Part shown: positions 17,445 to 27,546 of the stretch, in pieces | Layout of the letters: each line of letters begins with the position of its first letter | How positions within the stretch are numbered: the first letter of the stretch is position 1 | Assembly: GCA_944321465.1 (NCBI GenBank) | Contig: CALULL010000009.1 | Location: 43,599-107,598, forward strand | Length of the DNA stretch: 64,000 nt | Source of the DNA: an uncultured Bacteroides sp. | GTDB lineage: Bacteria > Bacteroidota > Bacteroidia > Bacteroidales > Bacteroidaceae | Direction: 5' to 3' | Notes under the pieces: model-generated | What the model was told of the DNA's origin: nothing | What the model saw: the letters and a program-made list of their open reading frames with translations, nothing else | Database searches by the model: none | Position numbers and translations under genes: made by a program

Positions 17445-17969
17445 ATGAAAAAAAAGACTCTTATCCTTCTGACAACAAGCATCATGCTAACGCTTGGTGC
17501 CTGCAAATCAAACGAAAGTGCCTACAAGAAGGCTTACGAAAACGCCAAGCTTCAAGAACTGGCCGAACAACAAGAAGCAGTTGAGCCCGAGACTCCGACC
17601 GAAGCCGAAGTGACTCCAGTCGTGACACCCGAACCTGCCCCCACAGCTCCGACAGTGGTGGAACGCGTCCCGATGGAAGTACACGAAGAAAAAGTTACCG
17701 TGGTAAGCCCCAATGGAGGACTGGACAACTACAGCGTGGTGTGTGGCAGCTTCATAGCACAGGCCAACGCCGACGGATTGAAGAGCACCTTGGATGCCGA
17801 CGGTTACCACGCACTGGTAGTCTACAATGCTGAGAAGAACGTATATCGGGTCGTTGTCAGCACGTTCCCCGACAGAGAATCGGCAGCCGCAGCACGCGAC
17901 GCTTTCAAAGCACGCTACCCCAACAACTCAGACTTCCAAAAGGCGTGGCTGCTCTACCGCATCGACTAA
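17445..17969 (+). CDS. SPOR-domain lipoprotein
   Basis: A 174-residue lipoprotein: lipobox LGAC with Cys20, a Glu/Pro/Thr-rich linker (about 45-85), and a C-terminal SPOR domain (about 95-170) containing YSVVCGSFIAQANADGLKSTL and YRVVVSTFPDRESAAAARD. SPOR domains bind denuded glycan strands of septal peptidoglycan, so the protein probably localises to division sites. It is followed by a Rho-independent terminator at 18034. Confidence 0.9.
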   Translation: MKKKTLILLTTSIMLTLGACKSNESAYKKAYENAKLQELAEQQEAVEPETPTEAEVTPVVTPEPAPTAPTVVERVPMEVHEEKVTVVSPNGGLDNYSVVCGSFIAQANADGLKSTLDADGYHALVVYNAEKNVYRVVVSTFPDRESAAAARDAFKARYPNNSDFQKAWLLYRID

Positions 17970-18033
17970 ACACAAAAAGCGGTTTCGAACAGAAAGACAA
18001 AAAACGATAGTAAATCCCAAGAATAAACAGACA

Positions 18034-18090
18034 CCCGGAAGCGTGCCCCCGGCATCGACACAGGAGGCATACTTCCGGGCATTCTTTTTA
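18034..18090 (+). terminator. Terminator after the SPOR lipoprotein
   Basis: CCCGGAAGCGTGCC at 18034 pairs, with two mismatches, with GGCATACTTCCGGG ending at 18079. The stem is followed by CATTCTTTTTA. It closes the 16-18 kb envelope gene group. Confidence 0.75.
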
Positions 18091-18196
18091 CGTCCGTTTA
18101 CCTCTGTTTCTCCACATTGAGGTTCCTATAAAAGCACTATGAACTGACAAAACTAAAAAAGCCTTCCACATTCTGCCACTATTCCCCGGAAAACAT

Positions 18197-18204
18197 TACT
18201 TTTG
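18197..18204 (+). promoter_or_regulatory. -7 box TACTTTTG five bases before the CHU_C gene ATG
   Basis: TACTTTTG at 18197-18204 ends five bases before the ATG at 18210, so transcription would start at or next to the start codon. The same arrangement is seen at mutS2. Confidence 0.6.
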
Positions 18205-18209
18205 CAAGC

Positions 18210-18869
18210 ATGTTATCAAATGTACTTTTCACCTACATCGGGTGGTTGCTGGCCATGTCGGTAATGGACATGAACCCCACTGCCACCTTGCTCTCGGAGA
18301 ACGGAGGAACCCCCGACGAGGAAACGACCCTTATGCAAGGAGACACCTACACAGGCTCGGCACCACTGGAGTTCCGCTTCACTGCCGACGAAACGGAAAC
18401 GTATTCCTACCGCTACGAATGGAACTTTGCACGCGATGCATCATTTAGCGATATCTTCCTGACGCGGTATGACTACGAAACCATCTATAGTTTTCAAGAA
18501 GCAGGGACATTCTACGTACGGGTAATCATCACCGACATGGAAACAGAGGAAACGAACACGTCCGACGCTTTCGTCATACAGATCTCTGAGTCTGAACTGG
18601 AGGTGCCAAACGCATTTTCACCCAACGGTGACGGAGTGAACGATATATATAAGGTAAAATACGAATCCTTGGTTTCATTCGAAGCCTACATATTCAACCG
18701 ATGGGGACAACAACTTTACCATTGGAGCCTGCAAAATATTGACGAAGGATGGGACGGAACGGCTCACGGCAAGGAAGTACCCGAAGGAGTCTATTTCATC
18801 GTAGTCAGGGCACGTGGAGCCGATGGCATAGAATATGAGGAAAAGAAAGATATCAACATACTCAGGTAA
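18210..18869 (+). CDS. Small protein with T9SS type B (CHU_C) sorting domain
   Basis: A 219-residue protein. Its C-terminal 90 residues are a gliding-motility-associated CHU_C domain: VPNAFSPNGDGVNDIYKV, FEAYIFNRWGQQLYHW, WDGTAHGKEVPEGVYFIVV and a final EKKDINILR strand. This domain targets cargo to the type IX secretion system. The upstream part (about 45-125) looks like a PKD/Ig-like fold (YRYEWNFA, GTFYVRVIITDMETEE). The N-terminus is short and weakly hydrophobic (LFTYIGWLLAMSVMDM), so the signal peptide and exact start are uncertain. If the ATG at 18210 is right, the transcript is nearly leaderless. It precedes uvrA. Confidence 0.83.
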   Translation: MLSNVLFTYIGWLLAMSVMDMNPTATLLSENGGTPDEETTLMQGDTYTGSAPLEFRFTADETETYSYRYEWNFARDASFSDIFLTRYDYETIYSFQEAGTFYVRVIITDMETEETNTSDAFVIQISESELEVPNAFSPNGDGVNDIYKVKYESLVSFEAYIFNRWGQQLYHWSLQNIDEGWDGTAHGKEVPEGVYFIVVRARGADGIEYEEKKDINILR

Positions 18870-18930
18870 CGGCGTAGCATAACACAACTACCCGATACTG
18901 GGCGAACATCGCAAAATCACAAAACAGTAC

Positions 18931-21822
18931 ATGAAGCAAGAAACAGACAAAGAATATATAAACGTTTATGGTGCCCGCGTACACAACCTGAAGAACATCG
19001 ATGTCAGCATCCCGCGAGACAGCCTGACCGTCATCACCGGCCTGAGCGGAAGCGGGAAATCGTCACTGGCCTTCGACACTATATTTGCTGAAGGACAACG
19101 GCGTTACATCGAAACCTTCTCGGCCTACGCACGCAACTTCCTGGGCAACCTCGAACGTCCCGATGTCGACAAGATTTCAGGACTAAGCCCCGTTATCTCC
19201 ATCGAGCAAAAAACGACCAACAAGAACCCACGTTCTACCGTGGGTACAGTAACCGAAGTATACGACTTCTTGCGCCTGCTCTATGCACGGGCAGCCGAAG
19301 CCTACTCTTATGTCTCTGGCGAGAAAATGGTGCGCTATACAGAAGAGCAAATAATCGACCTCATTCTGAACGACTACACAGGACAACGCATTTGCATCTT
19401 AGCCCCCGTAGTACGCAACCGAAAAGGACATTATAAAGAATTATTTGAACAAATAAGACGGAAAGGTTACCTCAGTGTACGGGTCGATGGCGAAATTCGT
19501 GAAGCCTTGCCGGGAATGAAACTCGACCGTTATCGGAATCATAGCGTAGAGGTTGTAATCGACAAACTTGTCCCCAGCGCAAAAGATGATGCACGGCTGA
19601 AGAACAGCGTTACAACAGCCCTAAAACAAGGAGACGGACTGCTCATGGTGCTCGATGCAGACAAGCAGCAAATACGCTACTACAGCAAACGGCTCATGGA
19701 CCCATCCACAGGGATGTCCTATGGCGAACCTGCTCCGCACAATTTCTCATTCAACTCACCACAAGGAGCCTGCCCCAAATGTAAAGGTTTGGGCATCGTC
19801 AGTCAAATAGACATGGATAAAGTAATCCCCAACCGCGACCTGTCGGTTTACGAAGGAGCAATCGTCCCGCTTGGAAAATATAAGAACTCCATGATATTTT
19901 GGCAGATAGATGCTCTGCTTGAGAAATATGATGCCAACTTAAAAACACCTGTCAAAGACCTCCCGGACGAAGCTGTAGACGAAATATTATACGGTTCCAA
20001 CGAGCACATACGTATCAAAAGTTCGCTCATCGGAACGTCATCGGACTATTTCACCGCATACGAAGGCGTGGCCAAATACATACAACTGCTACAAGACAAA
20101 GAAGCCTCGGCTACTGCCCAAAAATGGGCAGAACAGTTTGCCAAAACAGCTACTTGCCCCGAGTGCCACGGAGCACGGCTGAACAAAGAAGCCTTGTCTT
20201 TCTGCATAGGAGACAAAAATATCTATCAATTGTCAGCCATGGACATCAGTGAACTTTACAACTGGATGGACCAAATTGAAACCTTACTATCACCTAAGCA
20301 ACGCACCATAGCCGCTGAGATTGTAAAGGAAATACGCACCCGGCTACGTTTTCTGCTTGATGTCGGTCTCGAATACCTGTCCTTGGGACTCAGTTCGGTA
20401 AGCCTCTCAGGAGGCGAAAGCCAACGTATCCGTTTGGCAACGCAAATCGGCTCGCAACTGGTCAACGTACTCTATATACTGGACGAACCAAGCATAGGTC
20501 TGCACCAACGCGACAACCAACGCCTCATACACTCCCTACAACAACTGCGCGACATCGGCAACTCCATCATCGTCGTGGAACACGACAAGGACATGATGCT
20601 TGCCGCCGATTATATTGTGGACATGGGTCCCCAAGCCGGACGATTAGGAGGAGAAGTCGTCTTTGCCGGAACGCCAGCTCAAATGCTACAGACCAACACT
20701 GTCACTTCGCAGTATCTGAACGGGAAACGGGCTATTGAAATCCCGGAAACACGCAGAAAAGGCAACGGGCACAGCCTGCACATCTTTGGTGCTCGAGGAA
20801 ACAACTTAAAGAACATAGACGTTGAATTCCCATTGGGGTGCCTGATATGTGTCACAGGAGTGTCGGGGAGCGGAAAGTCCACATTGATAAACGAAACCCT
20901 GCAACCAATCCTCTCACAGCGTTTTTACCGCTCATTGCAGTCCCCCTTACCCTACGACCACATTGAAGGGATGGAATATATTGACAAGGTGGTAAACGTA
21001 GACCAAACACCGCTGGGACGTACCCCACGCTCCAACCCTGCTACCTATACCGGTGTCTTTTCCGATATACGCAACCTGTTCGTCAGCCTTCCTGAAGCCA
21101 AAATGAGAGGCTATAAACCGGGACGCTTTTCATTCAACGTCAAAGGAGGACGTTGTGAAGCCTGCCAAGGAAATGGTTATAAGACCATCGAAATGAATTT
21201 CCTGCCCGACGTATACATCCCTTGTGAAGTATGTCATGGCAAACGCTACAACCACGAGACTTTGGAAGTACGCTTCAAGGGCAAGTCTATTGCCGATGTT
21301 CTTGACATGACCATCAATCAAGCCGTAGAATTCTTTGAAAATGTCCCTCAAATTCTAAACAAGATAAAAGTATTGCAGAACGTAGGTTTAGGTTACATAA
21401 AGTTAGGACAGTCATCGGTTACCCTTTCGGGAGGTGAAAGCCAACGCGTAAAACTGGCTACGGAGTTGGCAAAACGCGATACGGGCAAAACGCTTTACAT
21501 ATTGGATGAGCCAACAACAGGACTACACTTTGAGGACATCAAAGTCTTACTAAACGTACTTAACCGCTTAGTTGATAAAGGAAACACCATTGTGGTTATC
21601 GAGCATAATTTGGATGTTATCAAAACAGCCGACTACATCATTGACATGGGACCGGAGGGAGGTAAAGGCGGAGGGCTCGTACTTAGCACAGGCACACCCG
21701 AACAAGTCGCCCTCAGCCCTTTAGGCTACACACCGGCTTTCTTACGACAGGAACTCAAGATGCCTCCCAATAAGGGCGACAAGCTACAACAGACGAGGAA
21801 ACAGCCCAAGGCTACCCACTAA
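18931..21822 (+). CDS. uvrA: UvrABC excinuclease subunit A
   Basis: Damage-recognition ATPase of nucleotide excision repair. The 963-residue protein carries two ABC modules: the first Walker A is GLSGSGKSS (about 37-45) and the second GVSGSGKST (about 650). Signature motifs [12 protein letters not shown] and [12 protein letters not shown] and zinc-module cysteines ([18 protein letters not shown] with CEVCHGKR) are all present. Length is normal for the family. It is less GC-rich than most neighbours. Confidence 0.98.
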   Translation: MKQETDKEYINVYGARVHNLKNIDVSIPRDSLTVITGLSGSGKSSLAFDTIFAEGQRRYIETFSAYARNFLGNLERPDVDKISGLSPVISIEQKTTNKNPRSTVGTVTEVYDFLRLLYARAAEAYSYVSGEKMVRYTEEQIIDLILNDYTGQRICILAPVVRNRKGHYKELFEQIRRKGYLSVRVDGEIREALPGMKLDRYRNHSVEVVIDKLVPSAKDDARLKNSVTTALKQGDGLLMVLDADKQQIRYYSKRLMDPSTGMSYGEPAPHNFSFNSPQGACPKCKGLGIVSQIDMDKVIPNRDLSVYEGAIVPLGKYKNSMIFWQIDALLEKYDANLKTPVKDLPDEAVDEILYGSNEHIRIKSSLIGTSSDYFTAYEGVAKYIQLLQDKEASATAQKWAEQFAKTATCPECHGARLNKEALSFCIGDKNIYQLSAMDISELYNWMDQIETLLSPKQRTIAAEIVKEIRTRLRFLLDVGLEYLSLGLSSVSLSGGESQRIRLATQIGSQLVNVLYILDEPSIGLHQRDNQRLIHSLQQLRDIGNSIIVVEHDKDMMLAADYIVDMGPQAGRLGGEVVFAGTPAQMLQTNTVTSQYLNGKRAIEIPETRRKGNGHSLHIFGARGNNLKNIDVEFPLGCLICVTGVSGSGKSTLINETLQPILSQRFYRSLQSPLPYDHIEGMEYIDKVVNVDQTPLGRTPRSNPATYTGVFSDIRNLFVSLPEAKMRGYKPGRFSFNVKGGRCEACQGNGYKTIEMNFLPDVYIPCEVCHGKRYNHETLEVRFKGKSIADVLDMTINQAVEFFENVPQILNKIKVLQNVGLGYIKLGQSSVTLSGGESQRVKLATELAKRDTGKTLYILDEPTTGLHFEDIKVLLNVLNRLVDKGNTIVVIEHNLDVIKTADYIIDMGPEGGKGGGLVLSTGTPEQVALSPLGYTPAFLRQELKMPPNKGDKLQQTRKQPKATH

Positions 21823-21929
21823 TGAACCTTAAGATTTAAAGCATCATCCACTAGGACAGAAGGCACGAAGAAAAGAACAATAGCCTCCCATCATACATAT
21901 AAAATATGTTATAAGATAAAAGAGGAAAC

Positions 21930-21958
21930 TTTGCCCCCAAAATAAGTTTTTACTTTTG
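21930..21958 (+). promoter_or_regulatory. Promoter of the cys/sulfotransferase operon
   Basis: TTTG at 21930-21933 and TACTTTTG at 21951-21958, with a 17-bp spacer, fit the Bacteroidota consensus. The predicted start lies about 20 nt upstream of the cysQ ATG. It is the only clear promoter seen ahead of the seven-gene run to 29652. Confidence 0.7.
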
Positions 21959-21984
21959 CATCACATTATTAAGACACAAATAAG

Positions 21985-22839
21985 ATGGAATATCCATACC
22001 TTATAGATGCCATAGACGCAGCTTTGCTTGCCGGAGAGGAAATAATGGGCATTTATGACAATCCCCAAAGCGACTTTGGAATTGAGCATAAGGCCGACAA
22101 TTCTCCCCTCACCATGGCCGACAAAAAAGCTCATGCCATCATAGCACACAGACTTGCAAGTACGCCCTACCCTTTGCTCAGCGAGGAAGGGAAATTGCTG
22201 CCATATACAGAACGACAGAAATGGACAGACTTATGGATAGTCGACCCATTGGACGGAACAAAAGAGTTTATCAAACGCAACGGCGAATTTACCGTCAACA
22301 TAGCCTTGATACACCAAGACGCACCTGCAATGGGAATCATCTATGTACCCGTTAAGCATGTGCTTTATTTCGCTGCTCAAGGTTTGGGGGCATTCCGAAA
22401 AGACGATATTGTCTCACTAAACGGACAAACGTTGGAGGATTTGCTGCGCACCGCCACCCGCCTACCCGATACAGACAAGCGTCATAACAACCTGATAGTA
22501 GTTGCCTCCCGCTCGCACCTTACGACCGAAACCCAAACCTATATCAACGACTTGAAAGAACAGTACAATGACGTTGTACTTGCTTCAAGCGGAAGTTCTC
22601 TGAAAATATGCATGATCGCTGAAGGAATGGCAGATGTATATCCGCGATTTGCCCCGACTATGGAATGGGACACCGCAGCCGGACATGCCATCGTACGCGC
22701 CACAGGAGGAGAGATATGGCAAGCCCAAGAGAATGCTCCCTTGCGCTACAACAAGGAGAATTTGCTCAACCCTTGGTTTATCGTATTACCAGCCGACACT
22801 GGCAAAAACAGCTTCATCAAGAAAACCCTCACCCCATAG
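21985..22839 (+). CDS. cysQ: 3'(2'),5'-bisphosphate nucleotidase CysQ
   Basis: Removes the 3'-phosphate of PAP, the by-product of PAPS-dependent sulfotransferases and reductases, preventing product inhibition. The 284-residue inositol-monophosphatase-fold protein shows the metal sites LLSEEGK, DPLDGTKEFIKRNGEFTVN (about 87-105) and WDTAAGHAI. It is the first gene of the operon and lies 3 bp upstream of the permease gene. In this context it most likely clears PAP made by the downstream sulfotransferase. Confidence 0.93.
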   Translation: MEYPYLIDAIDAALLAGEEIMGIYDNPQSDFGIEHKADNSPLTMADKKAHAIIAHRLASTPYPLLSEEGKLLPYTERQKWTDLWIVDPLDGTKEFIKRNGEFTVNIALIHQDAPAMGIIYVPVKHVLYFAAQGLGAFRKDDIVSLNGQTLEDLLRTATRLPDTDKRHNNLIVVASRSHLTTETQTYINDLKEQYNDVVLASSGSSLKICMIAEGMADVYPRFAPTMEWDTAAGHAIVRATGGEIWQAQENAPLRYNKENLLNPWFIVLPADTGKNSFIKKTLTP

Positions 22840-22842
22840 TTT

Positions 22843-24417
22843 ATGAATTTTGAAATAATCTTCGTGCTCTTAGGCCTCATCGGCATGCTAATAGCACTCA
22901 TTATGGACAAGATGCGCCCGGGCATCGTACTGCTAAGCCTTGTTGTCCTCTTTATGGTAGCAGGCATCATTACCCCCAAACAAATGGTAGCAGGCTTCAG
23001 CAACCGTGGCATGATCACCGTAGCCCTGCTCTTTTTAGTCAGCGAAGGCATACGCCAAAGCGGAGCATTGGGAGCAGTAGTCAAAAAACTGTTACCGGAA
23101 AAAGGCACATCCGTCACCAAAGCACAACTGCGTGTTCTTCCTGTCATCAGTGCTTTCTCCGCTTTTCTTAACAATACACCGGTTGTCGTCATCTTTGCCC
23201 CCATTCTGAAGAACTGGGCTAAAAAAGTAGGACTTCCGTGCACTAAGTTCCTCATTCCTTTGTCTTACGCAACAATCTTAGGCGGTCTGTGTACACTCAT
23301 CGGAACTTCAACGAACCTGGTAATACACGGCATGATGATAGACCGAGGAATTGGCGGACTAAAAATGTTCGACCTAGCCTACATCGGCATTCCTATCACC
23401 ATAGCCGGTTTAGCCTTTATCATCCTTGCTTCCAAGAAACTACTACCTGTCAATCGAGACGATAGCTTTGAGGAAGAAGAAGCCGACGCAGCCGAAGGAA
23501 CGGGACAACACATTGTAGAAGTTGTCTTGGCATCGCGTTTTCCCGGACTAAAGAGGAAACTAAAAAACTTCGACTTCAAACGCCGTTATGGTGCAGAAGT
23601 AAAAGAAATACGCCAAGGAGGACAAGTCATAACAAAAAACATAGGTGAAGTGAGATTACAAGAGGGAGATACACTCGTCTTGCTAGCCGATGACGCTTTT
23701 ACCCGCACGTGGGGAGACTCGTCTGTTTTCCTGATGATGACTAACGGACAAGAAATTCCCTCCAACCCCGTCCCGGCATGGAAAAAATGGACCGCTCTGA
23801 GCTTACTTATTGTAATGATAGTAGGCGCAACCATCGGAGAACTGCCCTATATGAAAGAGCACTTCCCCAAAGTACAAATGGACATGTTCTTCTTTGCTTC
23901 TGTTACAGCTGTGGTAATGGCCTGGCTAAAACTCTTCCCTCCCAAGAAGTACACCAAGTACATCAGTTGGGACATACTTATCACCATTGCATGTGCCTTT
24001 GCTATTAGCGCGGCTATGGAAGAATCGGGATTGGCTGCGTTCATTGCCAACTTTATTAAAGACGTCAGCGGAGCCTTGGGAGCATGGGGAGCTTTGGCTC
24101 TGCTCTACATTGTCACCCTCATCATTACGGAACTTATCACCAACAACGCCGCAGCCGCCCTCGCTTTTCCCTTGGCTCTCGAGACAGCTGCCAAGTTCGG
24201 TGTAGACCCAATGCCATTTTTCATCGCCATCTGCATTGCGGCATCGGCTGGCTTTGCCACTCCCATAGGCTATCAGACCAACTTAATCGTGCAAGGTGCC
24301 GGCAACTACAAGTTCATGGACTTTGTCAAGATTGGAGTCCCCATGGATTTGATTGTAATGATTATATCCATAGGACTTATCCCCTTGATTTGGCCTTTCA
24401 CCCCTATAGCATCTTAA
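22843..24417 (+). CDS. SLC13-family permease, likely sulfate importer
   Basis: A 524-residue inner-membrane transporter of the SLC13/DASS (ArsB/NhaD-like) superfamily with about 10-12 membrane segments. It has duplicated helix-hairpin motifs (SAFLNNTPVVVIFAPI, GTSTNLVIHG and ELITNNAAAALAFPLAL, GYQTNLIVQG). A cytoplasmic RCK/TrkA-C-like domain lies at about 215-290 (YGAEVKEIRQGGQVITKNIGEV). Context between cysQ and cysC points to sulfate as substrate; similar proteins replace CysTWA in many bacteria. It starts 3 bp after cysQ. Confidence 0.88.
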   Translation: MNFEIIFVLLGLIGMLIALIMDKMRPGIVLLSLVVLFMVAGIITPKQMVAGFSNRGMITVALLFLVSEGIRQSGALGAVVKKLLPEKGTSVTKAQLRVLPVISAFSAFLNNTPVVVIFAPILKNWAKKVGLPCTKFLIPLSYATILGGLCTLIGTSTNLVIHGMMIDRGIGGLKMFDLAYIGIPITIAGLAFIILASKKLLPVNRDDSFEEEEADAAEGTGQHIVEVVLASRFPGLKRKLKNFDFKRRYGAEVKEIRQGGQVITKNIGEVRLQEGDTLVLLADDAFTRTWGDSSVFLMMTNGQEIPSNPVPAWKKWTALSLLIVMIVGATIGELPYMKEHFPKVQMDMFFFASVTAVVMAWLKLFPPKKYTKYISWDILITIACAFAISAAMEESGLAAFIANFIKDVSGALGAWGALALLYIVTLIITELITNNAAAALAFPLALETAAKFGVDPMPFFIAICIAASAGFATPIGYQTNLIVQGAGNYKFMDFVKIGVPMDLIVMIISIGLIPLIWPFTPIAS

Positions 24418-24430
24418 CATAACAGATTTT

Positions 24431-25027
24431 ATGGAACACATATACCCCATATTTGACCGTATGCTCTCACGAGCGGACAAAGAACAGTTTCTGAGGCAAC
24501 GGGGAGTAATGATTTGGTTCACAGGACTGAGCGGATCGGGTAAAAGCACCATAGCCATTGCATTGGAACGAGAATTGCACAACCGGGGCATCCTCTGCCG
24601 CATACTGGACGGAGACAACATCCGCACCGGCATCAACAACAATCTGGGCTTCAGCGAAGCCGACCGCGTGGAAAACATACGCCGCATAGCCGAAGTCGCC
24701 AAGCTGTTTGTCGATACCGGCATCGTCACCATCGCCGCTTTTATCAGCCCCAGCAATAGCATCCGACAAATGGCCGCCCATATCATCGGCGAAAACGACT
24801 TTATAGAAATCTACATAAGTACGCCCTTGGAAGAATGCGAACGGCGCGATGTCAAAGGTCTATACGCCAAGGCACGCCGGGGAGAAATAAAAAACTTCAC
24901 AGGCATTTCGGCTCCGTTCGAGGCTCCCCTGCACCCGGCCCTTTCGCTTGACACATCGGTACTGAGCGTTGAAGAGGCCGTCAAAAAGCTACTGAAACTC
25001 ATCTTACCACGAATAAGGAAAGCATAA
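24431..25027 (+). CDS. cysC: Adenylylsulfate (APS) kinase
   Basis: Phosphorylates APS to PAPS. The 198-residue protein has the P-loop GLSGSGKST at 32-40, the [16 protein letters not shown] substrate motif, and the family segment [29 protein letters not shown]. It lies between the permease and cysD. Its presence as a separate enzyme, without a reductase gene nearby, indicates that the operon's end product is PAPS. Confidence 0.96.
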   Translation: MEHIYPIFDRMLSRADKEQFLRQRGVMIWFTGLSGSGKSTIAIALERELHNRGILCRILDGDNIRTGINNNLGFSEADRVENIRRIAEVAKLFVDTGIVTIAAFISPSNSIRQMAAHIIGENDFIEIYISTPLEECERRDVKGLYAKARRGEIKNFTGISAPFEAPLHPALSLDTSVLSVEEAVKKLLKLILPRIRKA

Positions 25028-25035
25028 CGAGCAAC

Positions 25036-25947
25036 ATGAAAGAAGAATATAAACTAAGCCACCTGAAAGAACTCGAAGCAGAGTCCATCCACATCATCCG
25101 CGAAGTGGCAGCGGAATTTGAAAATCCTGTCATGCTCTACAGCATTGGCAAAGACTCGTCCGTAATGGTCCGGCTTGCCGAGAAAGCATTTGCCCCCGGC
25201 AAAGTGCCGTTCCCGCTCATGCACATCGACTCGAAATGGAAATTCAAGGAAATGATTCAGTTCCGCGACGAGTATGCCAAGAAATATGGCTGGAACCTCA
25301 TCGTAGAAAGCAACATGGAGGCATACAAAGCCGGTGTAGGCCCGTTTACCCACGGCAGTAAGGTTCACACCGACTTGATGAAAACCCAGGCGTTGCTTCA
25401 CGCACTGGACAAATACAAATTCGACGCTGCCTTTGGCGGAGCACGCCGCGACGAAGAAAAGTCCCGGGCAAAAGAACGTATCTTTTCCTTCCGAGACCGA
25501 TTTCACCAATGGGACCCCAAGAACCAACGTCCCGAATTGTGGGACATCTACAACGCCCGCATCCACAAAGGCGAAAGCATACGCGTCTTCCCGCTGAGCA
25601 ACTGGACAGAGCTTGACATCTGGCAATACATACGCCTAGAGCACATACCCATCGTCCCACTCTATTTTGCCAAGCTGCGTCCTTGCGTGGAAATGGACGG
25701 CAACCTCATCATGCCCGACGACGACCGGCTACCCGAAAAATACCGCGACAAAATACAAATGAAGAAGATACGTTTCCGCACCTTGGGCTGCTGGCCCCTG
25801 ACCGGAGCCATAGAAAGCGAAGCCGACACCATCGAGAAGATAGTGGAAGAGATGATGACCACCACCAAGAGCGAACGTACAACCCGCGTGATAGACTTCG
25901 ACCAGGAAGCCAGCATGGAACAGAAAAAGCGCGAGGGATATTTTTAA
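25036..25947 (+). CDS. cysD: Sulfate adenylyltransferase subunit 2
   Basis: Catalytic subunit of ATP sulfurylase, making APS from ATP and sulfate. The 303-residue PP-loop protein has [10 protein letters not shown] (35-44) and the conserved [16 protein letters not shown] segment. The C-terminus ends [10 protein letters not shown], as in other CysD proteins. It is 8 bp after cysC and 41 bp before cysN, its GTPase partner. Confidence 0.96.
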   Translation: MKEEYKLSHLKELEAESIHIIREVAAEFENPVMLYSIGKDSSVMVRLAEKAFAPGKVPFPLMHIDSKWKFKEMIQFRDEYAKKYGWNLIVESNMEAYKAGVGPFTHGSKVHTDLMKTQALLHALDKYKFDAAFGGARRDEEKSRAKERIFSFRDRFHQWDPKNQRPELWDIYNARIHKGESIRVFPLSNWTELDIWQYIRLEHIPIVPLYFAKLRPCVEMDGNLIMPDDDRLPEKYRDKIQMKKIRFRTLGCWPLTGAIESEADTIEKIVEEMMTTTKSERTTRVIDFDQEASMEQKKREGYF

Positions 25948-25988
25948 CCAACAAACAAGAACATACTAAGGAAAGAATACGCAGACAC

Positions 25989-27446
25989 ATGGACACCAAA
26001 CTAGATATAAAAGCTTTTCTGGACAAAGACGAGCAAAAAGACCTATTACGTTTCCTCACAGCCGGCTCGGTAGACGATGGCAAGTCGACCCTGATAGGAC
26101 GGCTGCTTTTCGATAGCAAAAAGATATACGAAGACCAGCTCGATGCTTTGGAACGCGACAGTAAGCGGGTGGGCAATGCAGGAGACCACATCGACTACGC
26201 CCTGTTGCTCGACGGGCTGAAAGCCGAACGCGAACAGGGCATTACCATCGACGTGGCCTACCGATACTTCTCGACCAACAAGCGCAAGTTCATCATAGCC
26301 GACTGCCCGGGACACGAACAATACACCCGCAACATGATAACCGGAGGCTCTACGGCCAACCTGGCCATCATCCTGGTCGATGCCCGTGCCGGTGTCATCA
26401 CCCAGACCCGCCGCCACACCTATCTCGTCTCCCTGCTTGGCATAAAGCACGTGGTGCTGGCCGTGAACAAGATGGACCTCGTGGATTTCTCACAAGAGCG
26501 GTTCGATGAGATTGTCTCAGAGTACCAAAAGTTCATCGCTCCTTTAGGCATCCCCGACCTCACCTGCATCCCCCTCTCCGCCCTTGAAGGCGACAACGTT
26601 GTGGAAAAATCGGCCCGCACTCCGTGGTACCAAGGACCGGCCTTGCTCGATTTCCTCGAAACCGTGCACATCGGCAGCGACCACAACCTGAAGGATTTCC
26701 GCTACCCTGTGCAATATGTCCTGCGCCCCAACCAAGACTTCCGAGGCTTCTGCGCCAAGGTGGCTTCGGGCGTAGTACACAAGGGAGACGAAATACTGGC
26801 CCTGCCGTCAGGCAAACGTTCGCGCGTCAAGAGCATCGTCACCTACGACGGAGAGCTTGACTACGCCTTCCCGCCGCAATCCGTTACCCTGACGCTGGAG
26901 GACGAAATCGACGTTTCGCGCGGAGAGATGCTGGTTCACCCCGACAACCTGCCCCTCATCGGACGCAACTTCGATGCCATGCTCGTCTGGATGGACGAAG
27001 AGCCGATGGATCTCAACAAGTCCTTCTTCATCAAGCAGACGACCAACCTCAGCCGCCTGCACATCACCGATATCAAATACAAAGTCGATGTCAACACCGG
27101 AGAGCATCTTTCCATCGACAATGGCCGATTGTCCCAAGAGACACTCCCACTGCAACTGAACCAGATAGCCCACGTCGTGCTCACCACGGCCAAAGAGCTA
27201 TTCTTCGATCCCTACACCCACAACAAGGCCACCGGTTCGTTCATCCTCATCGACCCAATCACCAACAACACCAGTGCCGTTGGTATGATTATCAGCCGCA
27301 TAGAGGACAAAGACATGCACCAGACCGAAGACCTGCCCACCCTTGACCTGCCACGTCTGGGCATAAGTCCCGAGCACTACGAGGCTATCGGACGTGTCGT
27401 CAGCGAACTGAGCCGTCAGGGGCTGGAGATTGTCGTCCGCAAGTGA
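25989..27446 (+). CDS. cysN: Sulfate adenylyltransferase subunit 1 (GTPase)
   Basis: EF-Tu-like GTPase that drives APS formation by CysD. From the ATG at 25989 it is 485 residues, with G1 [10 protein letters not shown] (25-34), G3 DCPGHEQY (about 105) and G4 NKMD (about 159), followed by two beta-barrel domains. The frame is open upstream inside cysD, but only the ATG at 25989 gives a normal CysN N-terminus ([20 protein letters not shown]). There is no fused CysC domain; CysC is separate here. Confidence 0.96.
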   Translation: MDTKLDIKAFLDKDEQKDLLRFLTAGSVDDGKSTLIGRLLFDSKKIYEDQLDALERDSKRVGNAGDHIDYALLLDGLKAEREQGITIDVAYRYFSTNKRKFIIADCPGHEQYTRNMITGGSTANLAIILVDARAGVITQTRRHTYLVSLLGIKHVVLAVNKMDLVDFSQERFDEIVSEYQKFIAPLGIPDLTCIPLSALEGDNVVEKSARTPWYQGPALLDFLETVHIGSDHNLKDFRYPVQYVLRPNQDFRGFCAKVASGVVHKGDEILALPSGKRSRVKSIVTYDGELDYAFPPQSVTLTLEDEIDVSRGEMLVHPDNLPLIGRNFDAMLVWMDEEPMDLNKSFFIKQTTNLSRLHITDIKYKVDVNTGEHLSIDNGRLSQETLPLQLNQIAHVVLTTAKELFFDPYTHNKATGSFILIDPITNNTSAVGMIISRIEDKDMHQTEDLPTLDLPRLGISPEHYEAIGRVVSELSRQGLEIVVRK

Positions 27447-27464
27447 AGCCAAACGCAGCCAACC

Positions 27465-27500
27465 GCCTCTGCCGCCCGTCGCGCGCCAAGCGGCAGAGGC
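27465..27500 (+). terminator. Hairpin between cysN and the sulfotransferase gene
   Basis: GCCTCTGCCG at 27465-27474 and CGGCAGAGGC at 27491-27500 form a perfect 10-bp stem with a 16-base loop, 18 bp after the cysN stop. No T-run follows. It could be a partial terminator or an mRNA processing/stability element setting the ratio of PAPS synthesis to sulfotransferase; no new promoter is obvious in the remaining 46 bp. Confidence 0.5.
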
Positions 27501-27546
27501 GACAAGAACTATACTCTATACGTTACGAACTATAAACCGTTAAAGA

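Noticed and set aside
21985-27446. Assimilatory sulfate reduction for cysteine
   Set aside because: No PAPS or APS reductase, sulfite reductase or siroheme gene is in the window; a sulfotransferase follows instead.
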